Origin: Caldisphaera sp.
GTDB taxonomy: Archaea; Thermoproteota; Thermoprotei_A; Sulfolobales; Acidilobaceae
Assembly: GCA_002877855.1 (NCBI GenBank)
Contig: PNIA01000005.1
Location: 1 to 62,381, forward strand
Reading direction: 5' to 3'
Length of the DNA stretch: 62,381 nt
Below the pieces are notes generated by a model. It searched no databases and was not told the origin of the DNA. It worked only from the letters and a program-made list of their open reading frames with translations. The position numbers and the translations under genes were made by a program. Shown piece after piece: positions 1 through 9,782 of this stretch. Positions within the stretch are counted from its first letter, which is position 1; the number at the start of each line of letters is the position of its first letter.

Positions 1-106
<106 letters not shown>

Positions 107-434
107 TCACCGCACTATTGCTTTATATATTTCAGGTTAAAAATACTAACTATCTTTTTGGTAACATAAAAAGTTTAAAACCCTTGAAATTGCTTGAAAA
201 TTAATTAAATAACAAGATAAGTCCTAATTAAAATTTTTGAAATTAATCCATATCTTATTTATTAAATCAAATTTGAAAGTATAGTGGGATTATTTTAAAT
301 CAACATTAAACTTTGAATCATTATTTTAAATATAAAAAACTATCATACAAGACTTAATATACTTATTGGATACAAAAAAATATTAACCTAGTATTGCTTA
401 CATATAATAGGATAAAAATAGAGAGTGAAAAAGC
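107..434. other. AT-rich intergenic region
   Basis: This 328-base gap is very AT-rich. It holds the tRNA-Lys promoter at its left end and, near 395-415, AT-rich motifs such as CATATAATAG that could serve the ArsR-type gene to the right. No coding sequence, RNA gene or clear repeat was seen. Confidence 0.6.
121..130 (-). promoter_or_regulatory. TATA box of the tRNA-Lys gene
   Basis: ATATATAAAG on the minus strand is centred about 20 bases upstream of the tRNA 5' end, the normal place for an archaeal box A. Confidence 0.6.
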
Positions 435-788
435 ATGACAGAAAGTGTACCTATGAAAGAAGGTATATATGAAAGGAATAGGGTTTTATATGTTATAGGC
501 CCAAAAGCTATTGCAAAGGTCTCATCTGCTTTGGCAAGTGATACAAGAGCAAAAATACTTTCAATTTTGCAAAAAGGACCAACCGATTTAGAAGACTTAG
601 CTAATTTGGTAAACCAGAGCAAGGCAAATGTTAGCTCTCAAATAAGAAAACTTGAAGAGGTTAATATAGTCAGATCGAAGTACTCGCCAGGCCAAAGAGG
701 AATTAAAAAGATTGTGGAGCTAATTGTTGATAAAATGGTAATGACAATAACACCAGAAAAGATACATGAAATAGAACAAGAAAAATAA
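435..788 (+). CDS. ArsR-type winged-helix regulator
   Basis: The 117-residue product has a winged-helix layout. A helix LASDTRAKILSIL (about residues 34-46) leads into a helix-turn-helix with a recognition helix around KANVSSQIRKLEEV, then a short wing. This fits one-domain ArsR/HTH_20 regulators; no metal-binding cysteines are present, so metal sensing is unlikely. GAGAGTGA lies 6 bases before the ATG. The gene ends 26 bases from the end of the convergent sulfur operon, so control of that operon is possible by proximity but not shown. Confidence 0.8.
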   Translation: MTESVPMKEGIYERNRVLYVIGPKAIAKVSSALASDTRAKILSILQKGPTDLEDLANLVNQSKANVSSQIRKLEEVNIVRSKYSPGQRGIKKIVELIVDKMVMTITPEKIHEIEQEK

Positions 789-814
789 TAATTTTAAAAA
801 CTAACTATTGCTAT

Positions 815-1258
815 TTACTCTTTCTTTTTGGATCTTGCACATGCACCAAGATTCTTAGCAATATCTAACAAAATACCAAGACCTTGAGATACATCAGGGT
901 CTCCTAACGATCTCATCAAACCCATTAAACCAAGTTTTCTTGGTTTTGTAATATCTACACTGCTCATGGCATTTATCGCGCATGTTGTAAGATCTTCTAC
1001 AGTCATTTTCGCCTTTGCAAACTGTACTCCATCAACTTTTTCTACTCCTCTACTTAGAGTTGCTAGTAAACCTACCAGTCTCATTATTACTGGGTCATCA
1101 GACATGGTTAAAAATGTATCATCGGATTTTTCAGCTAGGTAATTTATTAAACCCAATAACCCACTTTTCTTTAATGAAGATATTGAATTTAATAACATAC
1201 TAAGAGTTTGAGCCTGAATTTCTGGTGATACTTCCTCAACTCCTTCATTTTCTGCCAT
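815..1258 (-). CDS. DUF1641 family protein
   Basis: The 147-residue, largely helical protein matches the DUF1641 pattern. The C-terminal part, with LGLMGLMRSLGDPDVSQGLG near residues 108-127, is the conserved core of this family. DUF1641 proteins are small accessory proteins found next to sulfide:quinone oxidoreductase-like flavoproteins and some formate dehydrogenases. Biochemical role unknown. It ends the minus-strand operon, 10 bases after the flavoprotein gene, with GAGGTGA before the ATG. A second DUF1641 gene lies at 2540-2914, so the flavoprotein/DUF1641 pair occurs twice here. Confidence 0.82.
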   Translation of the reverse strand: MAENEGVEEVSPEIQAQTLSMLLNSISSLKKSGLLGLINYLAEKSDDTFLTMSDDPVIMRLVGLLATLSRGVEKVDGVQFAKAKMTVEDLTTCAINAMSSVDITKPRKLGLMGLMRSLGDPDVSQGLGILLDIAKNLGACARSKKKE

Positions 1259-1268
1259 TTAAATCACC

Positions 1269-2450
1269 TCAAAACTTAAGAGAACCAATCCAGCCCGCGT
1301 AAAATGCTTGTTTCAACAATCTACCAATAGTGTATTTGCCTATGAAGTAGCATTTTGTCGTGTAAACACCTTTTTGCTCATCAAAAGGTGTTTCGCATGT
1401 ACCCAACCATCCCCTTTCTCCAGCATAGCCAACACATGTTACTGGACTAAATGGCTGAGAAGGAGCAAAACCAGTTAAATCTGCTAAAATTTGTCCAACT
1501 GCAGTTATTGCCATTGATTCAACAAAAACACCAGCTAATCCTATGCCAATTGGTATTAAACTGTGTTCTCCTGCCATATAAACATCATCATATTGAGGAT
1601 GTCTCATAGTTTTTGGCAATGCTGGTGACCACCTTGGGTCTTGTTTCCAAACAAATCCTTCACTGTTCTCTAAAGCCTTTGGCAATCTAGCTGGAGGAAC
1701 TTTTACCAACAAGTCATATTTAAACTCCCCGCTACTTGTTACTACAGTCTTCTTTTGTACATCAACTTCTTTTAACTTTGAGTTTGGCACATATTCAACT
1801 CCATATTCATCTAGAGTTTCTTTTAAAAACCTTGATATCTCTGGACCCAGTCCACCATCAGGAACTGGCATTATTGGTGCTGGAATTGGATCTAATAAAG
1901 TTACTTTTGTCTTCTTCCCTCTTTGCTTAGTATATAATGAAAGCATTGTAGATGCCTCATATGGATATATACCACATCTATATGGAAATTCAGGAACCAA
2001 TAGAACAATATTTGAATTATCTTTAACTCCTGCTAGAGCCTTTCTCATCTCTTGAGCTCCTTCCAAGCTAAAGTTATGAACACCATCCTTATCTAACCCA
2101 GGATAGGCATTCCATCCTTGATCGGTTCCTAAAGATACTATCAAATAATCATATTGATATTTACCTTTAGCTCCTATAACTGTTCTGTTAGCAGCATCTA
2201 TCTTTTGTATTTCATCTACTGCAGTCTTAATACCATACTTCTCCATGTTTGCTACAGGGGCTCTGGTGTCTTCAGGTTCTCCATAGTTAAATGCTACGTC
2301 AAAAAACAAAGGAGGCATATAATGGTATGGATCTTTATTAACTACTAAAACTTCTGCATCCAATTTTCTTTTTTTAATTTCCTCAGAAATCCTTTTCGCA
2401 GCTGCATAACCCCCTGCACCACCACCGGCAATAACTATCTTCTTAGGCAA
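1269..2450 (-). CDS. sulfide:quinone oxidoreductase family flavoprotein (first copy)
   Basis: FAD-dependent two-dinucleotide-binding-domain oxidoreductase of about 393 residues. An N-terminal Rossmann motif GGGAGG binds FAD. Cysteines in PYRCGIYPYE (about residue 159) and PVTCVGYAGERGW (about 339) lie where SQR has its redox disulfide; two more follow at about 352 and 367. The product would oxidise sulfide or a related sulfane and pass electrons to membrane quinone. The C-terminal stretch with aromatic and basic residues fits a membrane-attachment helix. A GTG nine bases upstream is possible, but TTG at 2450 has GGTGA five bases before it and is preferred. Confidence 0.85.
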   Translation of the reverse strand: MPKKIVIAGGGAGGYAAAKRISEEIKKRKLDAEVLVVNKDPYHYMPPLFFDVAFNYGEPEDTRAPVANMEKYGIKTAVDEIQKIDAANRTVIGAKGKYQYDYLIVSLGTDQGWNAYPGLDKDGVHNFSLEGAQEMRKALAGVKDNSNIVLLVPEFPYRCGIYPYEASTMLSLYTKQRGKKTKVTLLDPIPAPIMPVPDGGLGPEISRFLKETLDEYGVEYVPNSKLKEVDVQKKTVVTSSGEFKYDLLVKVPPARLPKALENSEGFVWKQDPRWSPALPKTMRHPQYDDVYMAGEHSLIPIGIGLAGVFVESMAITAVGQILADLTGFAPSQPFSPVTCVGYAGERGWLGTCETPFDEQKGVYTTKCYFIGKYTIGRLLKQAFYAGWIGSLKF

Positions 2451-2539
2451 CTCGCTCACCCGCTGCTTTAAAAAATATTAAATGCTGTTAAAAAGCATTT
2501 AATGACAAAAATAAATGGTTTAAATAAAAATTTCTCTAT

Positions 2540-2914
2540 TTAACTGCCAAAGGCTTTTAATATGCTTAAAGCTAGACCTATTCCTTTAGAAACTTCAGGA
2601 TCAGATAATTTGACGATTATTTGAGATAATGACATGGGTTTTATTTCAACTTTTTTACTTTCTTCAATAGTTTCAGATAATTTGTCGACAATCAAATTAA
2701 TTTTATTCCATACTTCTGGTCTAGTAATCTTTTCTAAAGTTTTTATAATTTCAGGTAATCTATCAATCAACATAAATGTTTCTTCGGTTACAACAAGCTT
2801 TGATATAGCCTTTAATAGTTCTTCATCCTTTAACATATTATTTAATAGATCTAATAGATGCAAAAGCCTTTCAAGGCTCTCAGATTGCAATTCAGCCTCA
2901 TTTATTTCTTTCAT
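2540..2914 (-). CDS. DUF1641 family protein (second copy)
   Basis: A 124-residue helical protein whose end (KLSDPEVSKGIGLALSILKAFG) carries the DUF1641 core D-P-E/D-V-S-x-G, shared with the product of 815-1258 although the rest differs. It follows the second flavoprotein gene; GGTGA precedes the ATG at 2914 by five bases and overlaps the preceding stop region, so translation is probably coupled. The paired arrangement suggests that each DUF1641 protein partners its own flavoprotein. This is inference from order only. Confidence 0.78.
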   Translation of the reverse strand: MKEINEAELQSESLERLLHLLDLLNNMLKDEELLKAISKLVVTEETFMLIDRLPEIIKTLEKITRPEVWNKINLIVDKLSETIEESKKVEIKPMSLSQIIVKLSDPEVSKGIGLALSILKAFGS

Positions 2915-2919
2915 ATCAA

Positions 2920-4113
2920 TCACCTAAATATTTTCCACAATACTTCAGGTGAAATGTTTTCAAAATAAACATCAAATATTGGATCCCAAAACTCTGGATG
3001 CCTTATTACATCCCAATAAGCATCAGCAAATAATCTTTTCATAATATAATTTATAGTACTTGCTGGTAATTTTGCTGCTGGATGACCAAAATCACTTATA
3101 ACAAATGTACCTTTTCCAAATCCAATTTCTGTTGGGCAATTCGTTCTTCCATTATTTTTAGCATCCATCCCTCTCATTCTCTTTGCAACTACTTTGGCTT
3201 GTAAATGAGCTGTAACCCCAGTTTTTGCATTTGCTGATGTTGATGCATCACCTATAGCATATACATCATCATAATTCAAGACTCTATTTGTTAGCTTATC
3301 TGCATTAATAAGTCTATCTTCGTTTACTGCATTTTCTGGTTTTATTTCTATTTTAGGTCCTTTATGAGTTGGTATTATTATTGCTGCATCATATTTTATT
3401 GTATCTCCCTCTAAAGATGTAATCGTTTTATTTTCTGTATCAACCTTATCTGCTGTAAAAAACGTCATTATATTAATACCTCTATCCTTTAATATTGGTT
3501 CAAGCACTTCATTAAAGCTTTCTGCTGAATAAGCTCTTGGATAAGGTACTGCAATTGTTAAGTTAATATTTTCCCTTACACCTCTTAGTCTAAACGCTTC
3601 ATCTGCTAATAATATACCCTCATAAGGAGATGGCGGGCATCTATGATAAGGATCTCCAACTGATATAACAAAATTTCCTTTTTTCATGCTTCTAATTATA
3701 TCAAATGTTTTAAACGCATTTTCAGGAGTTGAATGGAAATCACCATATTGGGTAACTAACTTCTCATTCCCTTCAATAGCGCTGTGCTCAATTACGACCC
3801 CAGGTGCTATGGCTAGATAATCATATTTTAGAGATTTTTTATTATCAAGAGTAACACTTCTATTTTCCAAATCAATTTTTTCAACTCTATTTACAAGCAA
3901 ATTGACATTTTTCATTAACAATGATTGAAGAGGTCTATATAAGTTTGATGCGTCCCCTCTAAATGCAATCTGTAATAATTGAGGTAAATAATAATGGTAT
4001 GGTGTATCATTAATAACGGTTACATCAAATTCATCGTAAATTGCTAAGTCGTTAGCTAATATTGCTCCTCCTGCTCCTCCTCCAACAATTAAAAATTTCG
4101 ATTTTTCAGGCAT
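2920..4113 (-). CDS. sulfide:quinone oxidoreductase family flavoprotein (second copy)
   Basis: A 397-residue FAD oxidoreductase. GGGAGG at residues 11-16 binds FAD, AIAPG around 111 and YAIGDAS around 295 are the usual family motifs. Cysteines at 159 (YHRCPPSPYEG) and 326 (RTNCPTEIG) occupy the SQR redox positions. It is clearly diverged from the copy at 1269-2450, so the two probably differ in substrate (sulfide, polysulfide or a protein persulfide). It lies in the same operon, downstream of TusA-like and DsrE-like carriers, which could deliver or receive the sulfur. Confidence 0.83.
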   Translation of the reverse strand: MPEKSKFLIVGGGAGGAILANDLAIYDEFDVTVINDTPYHYYLPQLLQIAFRGDASNLYRPLQSLLMKNVNLLVNRVEKIDLENRSVTLDNKKSLKYDYLAIAPGVVIEHSAIEGNEKLVTQYGDFHSTPENAFKTFDIIRSMKKGNFVISVGDPYHRCPPSPYEGILLADEAFRLRGVRENINLTIAVPYPRAYSAESFNEVLEPILKDRGINIMTFFTADKVDTENKTITSLEGDTIKYDAAIIIPTHKGPKIEIKPENAVNEDRLINADKLTNRVLNYDDVYAIGDASTSANAKTGVTAHLQAKVVAKRMRGMDAKNNGRTNCPTEIGFGKGTFVISDFGHPAAKLPASTINYIMKRLFADAYWDVIRHPEFWDPIFDVYFENISPEVLWKIFR

Positions 4114-4132
4114 ATAAAGTCACCAAAAAAAA

Positions 4133-4372
4133 TTACTTTTTAGCAACAACTTTGATAATAGCAATTATTTTATCTTTATCTTCTTTTAACTCAATAAGCT
4201 CATTTTTAGTTCTATCAATCCATGCCTTAATATCACTCCTAAATCCAGGATCAGTAGCCCATATTTCTAATATATCACCATTTTTTGCATTTTTATAAGC
4301 TTTAGTCAAACTAGTTATGGGACCTGGGCAAGATAAACCTCTTGCATCCACAATTTTCTTTTCTTCACTCAT
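4133..4372 (-). CDS. tusA: TusA/SirA-like sulfur carrier
   Basis: A 79-residue protein with the family signature DARGLSCPGP near the N-terminus; the cysteine of CPGP carries the persulfide. Length and beta-alpha-beta pattern match TusA. In sulfur-oxidising archaea TusA works with DsrE-type proteins to move sulfane sulfur towards oxidation enzymes. Here it lies between the DsrE-like gene and the flavoprotein genes, with GGGTGA before its ATG. Confidence 0.88.
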   Translation of the reverse strand: MSEEKKIVDARGLSCPGPITSLTKAYKNAKNGDILEIWATDPGFRSDIKAWIDRTKNELIELKEDKDKIIAIIKVVAKK

Positions 4373-4383
4373 CTAGCTCACCC

Positions 4384-4785
4384 TTAAATAAATATTGTTT
4401 GTCCACCTTCAGCATTTTGTAAAAATGTTGCAACACCTACAACATCGTCTACTAAATCATTAAAGTCTTCTTTTTTCAATCCCATTACAGAAGCCATTAA
4501 GCTACAGGCATAAACCTTTGCTCCCATAGATTTTGCCTCCTTAAGCATATCAACCCATGTTGGTGCATTAGCCTTTTTCATACCTTCCATTAACACAGGT
4601 GCCATCTGTTCAAATTCTTTAGGGAAAACAACGTTAGAACCTTTCTTAGTAAATTTCATTAAGGCCCAACCTGTTACAAATACCTGTACATCCATACCTA
4701 AAGCTGCTGCTCCTTGAGCAAGAACTCCTACAGGAATTAATTTATCATCGGTTCCCGAAAACAAAATTATGGAAAACTTAGACAT
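4384..4785 (-). CDS. DsrE family sulfurtransferase-like protein
   Basis: A 133-residue DsrE/DsrF/DrsH-like protein and first gene of the operon. The conserved cysteine in KVYACSLMASVMGL (about residue 96) corresponds to the sulfur-accepting cysteine of DsrE-type proteins, and a Rossmann-like strand-helix start (SIILFSGTDDKL) is visible. Likely role: binding sulfane sulfur and exchanging it with the adjacent TusA-like protein. GGGTGAGAAG precedes the ATG. Confidence 0.82.
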   Translation of the reverse strand: MSKFSIILFSGTDDKLIPVGVLAQGAAALGMDVQVFVTGWALMKFTKKGSNVVFPKEFEQMAPVLMEGMKKANAPTWVDMLKEAKSMGAKVYACSLMASVMGLKKEDFNDLVDDVVGVATFLQNAEGGQTIFI

Positions 4786-4838
4786 CTTCTCACCCTGTTT
4801 AATCTAGAAAAAGAGAATCTTATAGTTTTATTGTTATC

Positions 4839-4853
4839 TTATATATATATATA
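4839..4853 (-). promoter_or_regulatory. TATA-rich promoter of the sulfur operon
   Basis: An alternating TA run lies about 55-65 bases upstream of the DsrE-like start. This is consistent with an archaeal TATA box and a leader of about 35 bases. The precise box within the TA run cannot be fixed by eye. Confidence 0.45.
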
Positions 4854-4968
4854 GATAAATAAAAATTAAAAATCCTTACAATAAAGAGTATTATAAATAA
4901 AATTAATATTTTAAATTTTTATTAATATGGAAATAGATTTAAATTTAGAACTGCAATTATAAAAATAG

Positions 4969-5415
4969 GTGTACAGATGGGATATGAAACAATTTCCGTT
5001 AGTTTATGTTGATCAAGTTATGGGTCTCGTAAAATTTATTGATTCCATGGGTGGTAGGGTAGATTCATCAAGACTAAGCGAAATGATAGATGTAGACCTA
5101 GATTTATTACCTCATGTGGTCGATGCTGCCATAACCCTTGGGCTATTAAAGGTAGAAAACGGGGATTTGATTTTAACAGAATCTGGCAAAAAAATTATAT
5201 ACACGGACACAAAAAACTTCAGAATATTGATGAAAAAAATTAATAAAAATGTTGAACCGTTTAAAGATATTTTATCAAAACAGAAAAATAATTCAATAGA
5301 GTTAGAAGATTTAAAAAGAATATTAGAGAATAATGGATATTTAAATATAGATGATGCATTAACAGTTATAAGTCAATGGCTAGCTTTAATAGGGATTACA
5401 ATAATCGAGAAATAA
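4969..5415 (+). CDS. stand-alone AAA-associated C-terminal domain protein
   Basis: The 148-residue product resembles the AAA-associated C-terminal domain otherwise fused to nitrate/sulfonate-type ABC ATPases: QVMGLVKFIDSMGG at the start, then winged-helix-like segments and a ...LTESGKK stretch. No ATPase domain is present. The GTG at 4969 has a TATA-like TTTAAAT about 30 bases upstream and could be leaderless; ATG at 4984 (MKQFPLVYVDQ) is an alternative and better matches the domain start. Function unknown, perhaps a DNA-binding regulator. Confidence 0.6.
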   Translation: MYRWDMKQFPLVYVDQVMGLVKFIDSMGGRVDSSRLSEMIDVDLDLLPHVVDAAITLGLLKVENGDLILTESGKKIIYTDTKNFRILMKKINKNVEPFKDILSKQKNNSIELEDLKRILENNGYLNIDDALTVISQWLALIGITIIEK

Positions 5416-5443
5416 ATTAACAAAATAATTAAAGCTTCCTTTA

Positions 5444-6376
5444 ATGCAAACATATTGTAGTGAAATAGGTTTGGGATTGCCATTAAGAGAAAAATATTAT
5501 AGCTTAGATGATAATGACTTTAAATTATTAAGATTTATCGAAAGCAAACAAAAGAATTACGGTTTTGTTCCATTAGATATAATAGAAAACAAATCTAAGA
5601 TTAATCCTTCTTATTTAAGAAATTCAATTAAAAAATTACTTGATCTAGATTTGATATTAAGCGAGAGCTATCCTTTTTATGGTTATCAGCTAATGTATCA
5701 TGGACTTGATATCTTATCTTTAAGATATTATTTTAAAAGAAATATAATAACAGATGTGGGTGACAGAATTAATACAGGCAAAGAAAGTGATATTTATTTA
5801 GCAATAACTTCTGCTAACAATAAAGCCGTAATAAAATTTCATAGAGAGGGAAGGATTTCATTTAAATCTGTTGTAAGGAAAAGGGAATATGAAATAAAGC
5901 AGAAAAAATTATGGTTACTAATTGCAGAAAAAATCGCCAAAAGAGAATATGATATATTAAATGGGATATGGAAAAACGATGGATTAGTGCCTGAGCCTAT
6001 AGCACATAATAGACATTCATTGATAATGAATAAAATAGAAGGAGTAGAATTATATAAAGTAAAACAAATTGATAATAAAACTTTATTAAATATCTTTAAT
6101 GATATAATAAATACTCTCAAAGTAGCATACAATAAAGTAAAAATTGTTCATGGAGATTTAAACCAATATAATGTTTTAATTAGCTCAGAAGAAAACCCAA
6201 GAGGTTATATAATAGACTGGCCACAATCTATTGGTGTTGATAGTGAAAATGCTGAATATAAATTAAAAAAAGATGTTGAATATTTAGCCTCTTATTTATA
6301 TAAGAAATTTGGAACTGAGATTGACATAGATAAAACATTAGTCTATATAAAGGGGGGAATTGATGGATTTAGATGA
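5444..6376 (+). CDS. rio2: Rio2-type atypical serine kinase
   Basis: A 310-residue RIO kinase. An N-terminal winged-helix domain (first ~90 residues) is the Rio2 hallmark. The kinase domain has GKESDIY as the flexible P-loop-like motif, a catalytic HGDLNQYN from residue 236 and metal-binding IIDWPQ around 256-261. Rio2 acts in late small-subunit ribosome maturation. Its 3' end overlaps the DUF460 gene by about 14 bases, implying co-translation. Confidence 0.93.
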   Translation: MQTYCSEIGLGLPLREKYYSLDDNDFKLLRFIESKQKNYGFVPLDIIENKSKINPSYLRNSIKKLLDLDLILSESYPFYGYQLMYHGLDILSLRYYFKRNIITDVGDRINTGKESDIYLAITSANNKAVIKFHREGRISFKSVVRKREYEIKQKKLWLLIAEKIAKREYDILNGIWKNDGLVPEPIAHNRHSLIMNKIEGVELYKVKQIDNKTLLNIFNDIINTLKVAYNKVKIVHGDLNQYNVLISSEENPRGYIIDWPQSIGVDSENAEYKLKKDVEYLASYLYKKFGTEIDIDKTLVYIKGGIDGFR

Positions 6377-8357
6377 TAGCGAATTCTTTATGGGTATAGA
6401 TATAGAAAGTGGCAGTCCATTATCAGCAAACGGTCAAAAATTCGCAGTTATATTAATAAATAAAGAAAATAAAATTATCAATAAATTAAACGGAGTCTCA
6501 TTACCTTCATTAATTAGGTTAACCTGGGAATGGAGACCTAAGTATATAGCAATAGATAATGTCTTTGAATTGGCCCCCGATGAAAAATCTTTATCTAAGA
6601 TACTTTCATTAATACCTCCACAATCAAAGGTTGTCCAAGTAACTATCGACAACGGAAAATTCATAGATATAAAAGAAATGGCAAAAGAACTTAGCTTAGA
6701 TATAGAACAATCAAAGCTAACCCCAAACAAAACTGCATACTTAGCTGCTATATTAGCAGCCAAAGGAAAAGGAACAAAAATAAGCTTTTCAAATGAAAAG
6801 ACACAAATAATCGTATCAAAAGGAAGATGGTCTAAAAGTGGAGGCATGAGCCAAGGAAGATATAAAAGAAGGGTTAGAGCCTCAGTAAATATTGCTGCAA
6901 ATAAGGTTAAGGATTCTCTCGAAAAAGCAGGTATAGATTATGACATGTTTATTAGAAAAAGCGAAGGAGGGATTGACTCAGCAGTATTTGTTGTTTATGT
7001 TCCAAGAGAAAAACTCTATGGCATTGTAAAACCGCATAAGGGAATTGATTATACTATAACTATAAAATCAATTTATGAAGGTAAAATAATGTTTGATAAT
7101 TCCTATGAAAGACCTGATAGGCCTATAATAGTTGGTATAGATCCAGGAATAACGGCTGGTATTGCTATAATAGACCTTGAAGGCAATGTTCTCTATTTAG
7201 ATAGCAGAAAAGAAATGGATAGAGGTGATATAATATCATCAATATATTCCTATGGAAAGCCAATATTGATAGCAGTTGATGTGGATGAAATTCCGGATAT
7301 GGTTAAAAAACTAGCAGGCCAAATAAAAGCAGAGATTTACATACCAAGCGAAGATTTACTTGTTGCTGATAAGAGTAATTTGGCGTTAAAAGCCAATAAT
7401 GGAAAAAACCCTGATACCACACATGAAAGAGACGCATTAGCAGCTGCATATAAGGCATACTTGGCATATAAATCTAAGTTAACCCAAGTAGAATCCTACG
7501 TTTCAAAAATTGATATTGATCTTGATGTTGAAAAGGTAAAAGCAGATGTAATAAGAGGTATAAGCATAGCAGATGCTATCGAAAGACAAATAAATGAAAT
7601 GTTAAATTTAAATAAAAACTCTATTATTCAGCAAAATGAAAACAATAACGAATGTATAAATGATAGACAGAACAACGATGAACTAATATATAAAATACAA
7701 AAATTAGAAGCCGAGAAGTTAATCTTAGAAAACAAGGTAAACGAGCTTAGAAAATCCTTATCAATGGCTGAAAATGAAGCCAAACTAGCCAAAATAAACT
7801 TAAAATCTGAATTATTAAAAGAGAAAGAAATAATGAAGTTGCGAGATGATGTAAATAGGTTAAGATCTGTTGTTAATGATATAAATAATAAATTAAACGA
7901 AGAAGAACACAAAAATGAGCTATTAAAGGAGTTGCTATCAAAAGTTTTAAACAAGGAGTTAATTCTTATCAGAAGGATTCAATCTCTTAAAATGAATTCT
8001 ATTAAAAAGCACGAGTCTATATATGGAAGTATAAAAGAGGGTGATATTTTACTTATTGAGGATCAAGGATCATTTGAAAATGAGGCCTTAGAATACATAA
8101 CAAAGGCAAAGATTTTTGGTGTATTATTAAACAATGATAATACAAGTTTATCAGACCTTTTTAAGAAGAAGAGAATACCTGTGTTATTAAAATCTCAATA
8201 CAACATCATAGATTTAGATGATTTTACATTTGCTAACTATCAAATAATTAATGATATAATAAGTTATAACAAATTTATGAAAAAACAAAGTATTGATAAT
8301 ATAGACCTTAATTATATAATAGATGAATATAGAAAAAATAAAAATTTTAATAAATGA
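6363..8357 (+). CDS. DUF460 protein, RNase H-fold plus coiled coil
   Basis: A 664-residue protein of the archaeal DUF460 (COG2433) family. The N-terminal half contains an RNase H/RuvC-like segment VGIDPGITAGIAIID and a later HERDALAAAYKAY helix with an acidic residue, so a nuclease or Holliday-junction-like fold is plausible. Roughly residues 420-560 form a long Lys/Glu/Asn-rich coiled coil. ATG at 6363 is preferred because GGGGGG lies five bases upstream; it overlaps the rio2 stop. Function is not established. Confidence 0.85.
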   Translation: MDLDDSEFFMGIDIESGSPLSANGQKFAVILINKENKIINKLNGVSLPSLIRLTWEWRPKYIAIDNVFELAPDEKSLSKILSLIPPQSKVVQVTIDNGKFIDIKEMAKELSLDIEQSKLTPNKTAYLAAILAAKGKGTKISFSNEKTQIIVSKGRWSKSGGMSQGRYKRRVRASVNIAANKVKDSLEKAGIDYDMFIRKSEGGIDSAVFVVYVPREKLYGIVKPHKGIDYTITIKSIYEGKIMFDNSYERPDRPIIVGIDPGITAGIAIIDLEGNVLYLDSRKEMDRGDIISSIYSYGKPILIAVDVDEIPDMVKKLAGQIKAEIYIPSEDLLVADKSNLALKANNGKNPDTTHERDALAAAYKAYLAYKSKLTQVESYVSKIDIDLDVEKVKADVIRGISIADAIERQINEMLNLNKNSIIQQNENNNECINDRQNNDELIYKIQKLEAEKLILENKVNELRKSLSMAENEAKLAKINLKSELLKEKEIMKLRDDVNRLRSVVNDINNKLNEEEHKNELLKELLSKVLNKELILIRRIQSLKMNSIKKHESIYGSIKEGDILLIEDQGSFENEALEYITKAKIFGVLLNNDNTSLSDLFKKKRIPVLLKSQYNIIDLDDFTFANYQIINDIISYNKFMKKQSIDNIDLNYIIDEYRKNKNFNK

Positions 8358-8361
8358 TATA

Positions 8362-9582
8362 CTAGTATAGAGATGCTTCCCCTTTCAATATTCTCATTGT
8401 TAATGCAGGCAGATTATCTAGGTAATCACTTACAATACTATTTATTTCTTCTTTTATATTATTATTCATCTTAATATCGCTTTCCAGTATGACTGCAACA
8501 TCAGCTATCAAGGGATCATTTATAGGTCTACCGATCTGCCCTAATAACCTAACAGTAACTTCTTTTATACCATTAATTTTTTCGTAGATTTGCTCAGCAA
8601 TTTCTTTTGATGCAATGTTATAAATTTTTCCTATATGCGTAACAGGATTTTTGCCTGCTGTAGCCTCTAAGCTCATCGGTCTCATTGGTGTTATTAAACC
8701 ATTAACCCTATTTCCTCTTCCTGTCGCACCATCGTCTCCATGTTCTGCACTAGTCCCAGTTACTGTAAGATAAAATACTCCCTCATCAGGCAAATCACCG
8801 TTGTTTACATATATCTTTACATTATGGTCTGGCGCCAATTTATTGGCTACATCTAAAACTTTTTCTTTAACTTCTTCCTTTACCTCTAGATATTCTCTTG
8901 GATTATTAACAAATCTTGAAACAATTGCGTTGGCTATAGTTAATTCGATAGTATCCCCGTTTCTTAACCCCATAACCTTTACATCTTCTCCCGATGCAGG
9001 TACCCTAGATTTGAAATCTTTACTATTTAATGTTCTTTCTGTCTCATAAACAAGTTTTTCCAGTGCTGTCATGGGAGCAAATCCAGCTCCAAAGCTTGTA
9101 TCATTAGATCTATGAGACTGCGACCTTGAGTCATATATTCCTCTTAAGTCAGCGCTTCCCTTCCCTATTCTATAATCAACTATTACATGCTGCTCTGCAT
9201 CTAGAAATCTAAGGTTATTTGCTATCCAATCCTTAACTGCCTTAATGACAATACGACCAATAGGTATTTCTTCAACACCTTCAGATGTTCTAACTTCTGT
9301 TGTAGCCCTTCCTGAAACTATTATATAAATAGGTTGTAATACATCCCCTCCTCCCCATTTTGGCGTTGCCTGTCCCCCAACAAGCAATACTTTATCTAGA
9401 TTATGATGCATTATGATACCAAATCTTTGCATATAATAAAGACTTAGCTGTTTACTAGCCTCTTCCGATACAGCATCACTTATATAATCTGGATGGCCAA
9501 GGCCTTTCCTTTCAACAAGCTCTACTTGGTTATCTTGAACCGATGATTTTATTAGCTCTCTAACAACTATATTTTTTGCCAT
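8362..9582 (-). CDS. mat: archaeal S-adenosylmethionine synthetase
   Basis: The 406-residue length and sequence match the archaeal type of methionine adenosyltransferase ([13 protein letters not shown] near residue 24, [20 protein letters not shown] near 275, [17 protein letters not shown] near 305). It makes AdoMet from methionine and ATP, here needed by methylases and by radical SAM enzymes such as the tetraether synthase at 29352. The start has AGGTG upstream. It is convergent with the DUF460 gene, four bases apart. Confidence 0.97.
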   Translation of the reverse strand: MAKNIVVRELIKSSVQDNQVELVERKGLGHPDYISDAVSEEASKQLSLYYMQRFGIIMHHNLDKVLLVGGQATPKWGGGDVLQPIYIIVSGRATTEVRTSEGVEEIPIGRIVIKAVKDWIANNLRFLDAEQHVIVDYRIGKGSADLRGIYDSRSQSHRSNDTSFGAGFAPMTALEKLVYETERTLNSKDFKSRVPASGEDVKVMGLRNGDTIELTIANAIVSRFVNNPREYLEVKEEVKEKVLDVANKLAPDHNVKIYVNNGDLPDEGVFYLTVTGTSAEHGDDGATGRGNRVNGLITPMRPMSLEATAGKNPVTHIGKIYNIASKEIAEQIYEKINGIKEVTVRLLGQIGRPINDPLIADVAVILESDIKMNNNIKEEINSIVSDYLDNLPALTMRILKGEASLY

Positions 9583-9782
9583 TTTTCACACCTATTACTA
9601 CACTCTAGCTTTTTCAAAATATACGCAAAATTTTAAATTATTTGCATTATATTTATTTATATAATTTAATAAATAATAAAATAAATATATACATAAATGT
9701 ATTTATAAAGGATAAAAATAAGGAGTTAATTGAAAACATATTAAGAAACATATAAATATTGCCAGATCCATAATATAATAGG

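Noticed and set aside
4831..4860. Long TA run as a microsatellite of interest
   Set aside because: It sits exactly at promoter distance from the operon and AT runs of this size are expected in this composition.
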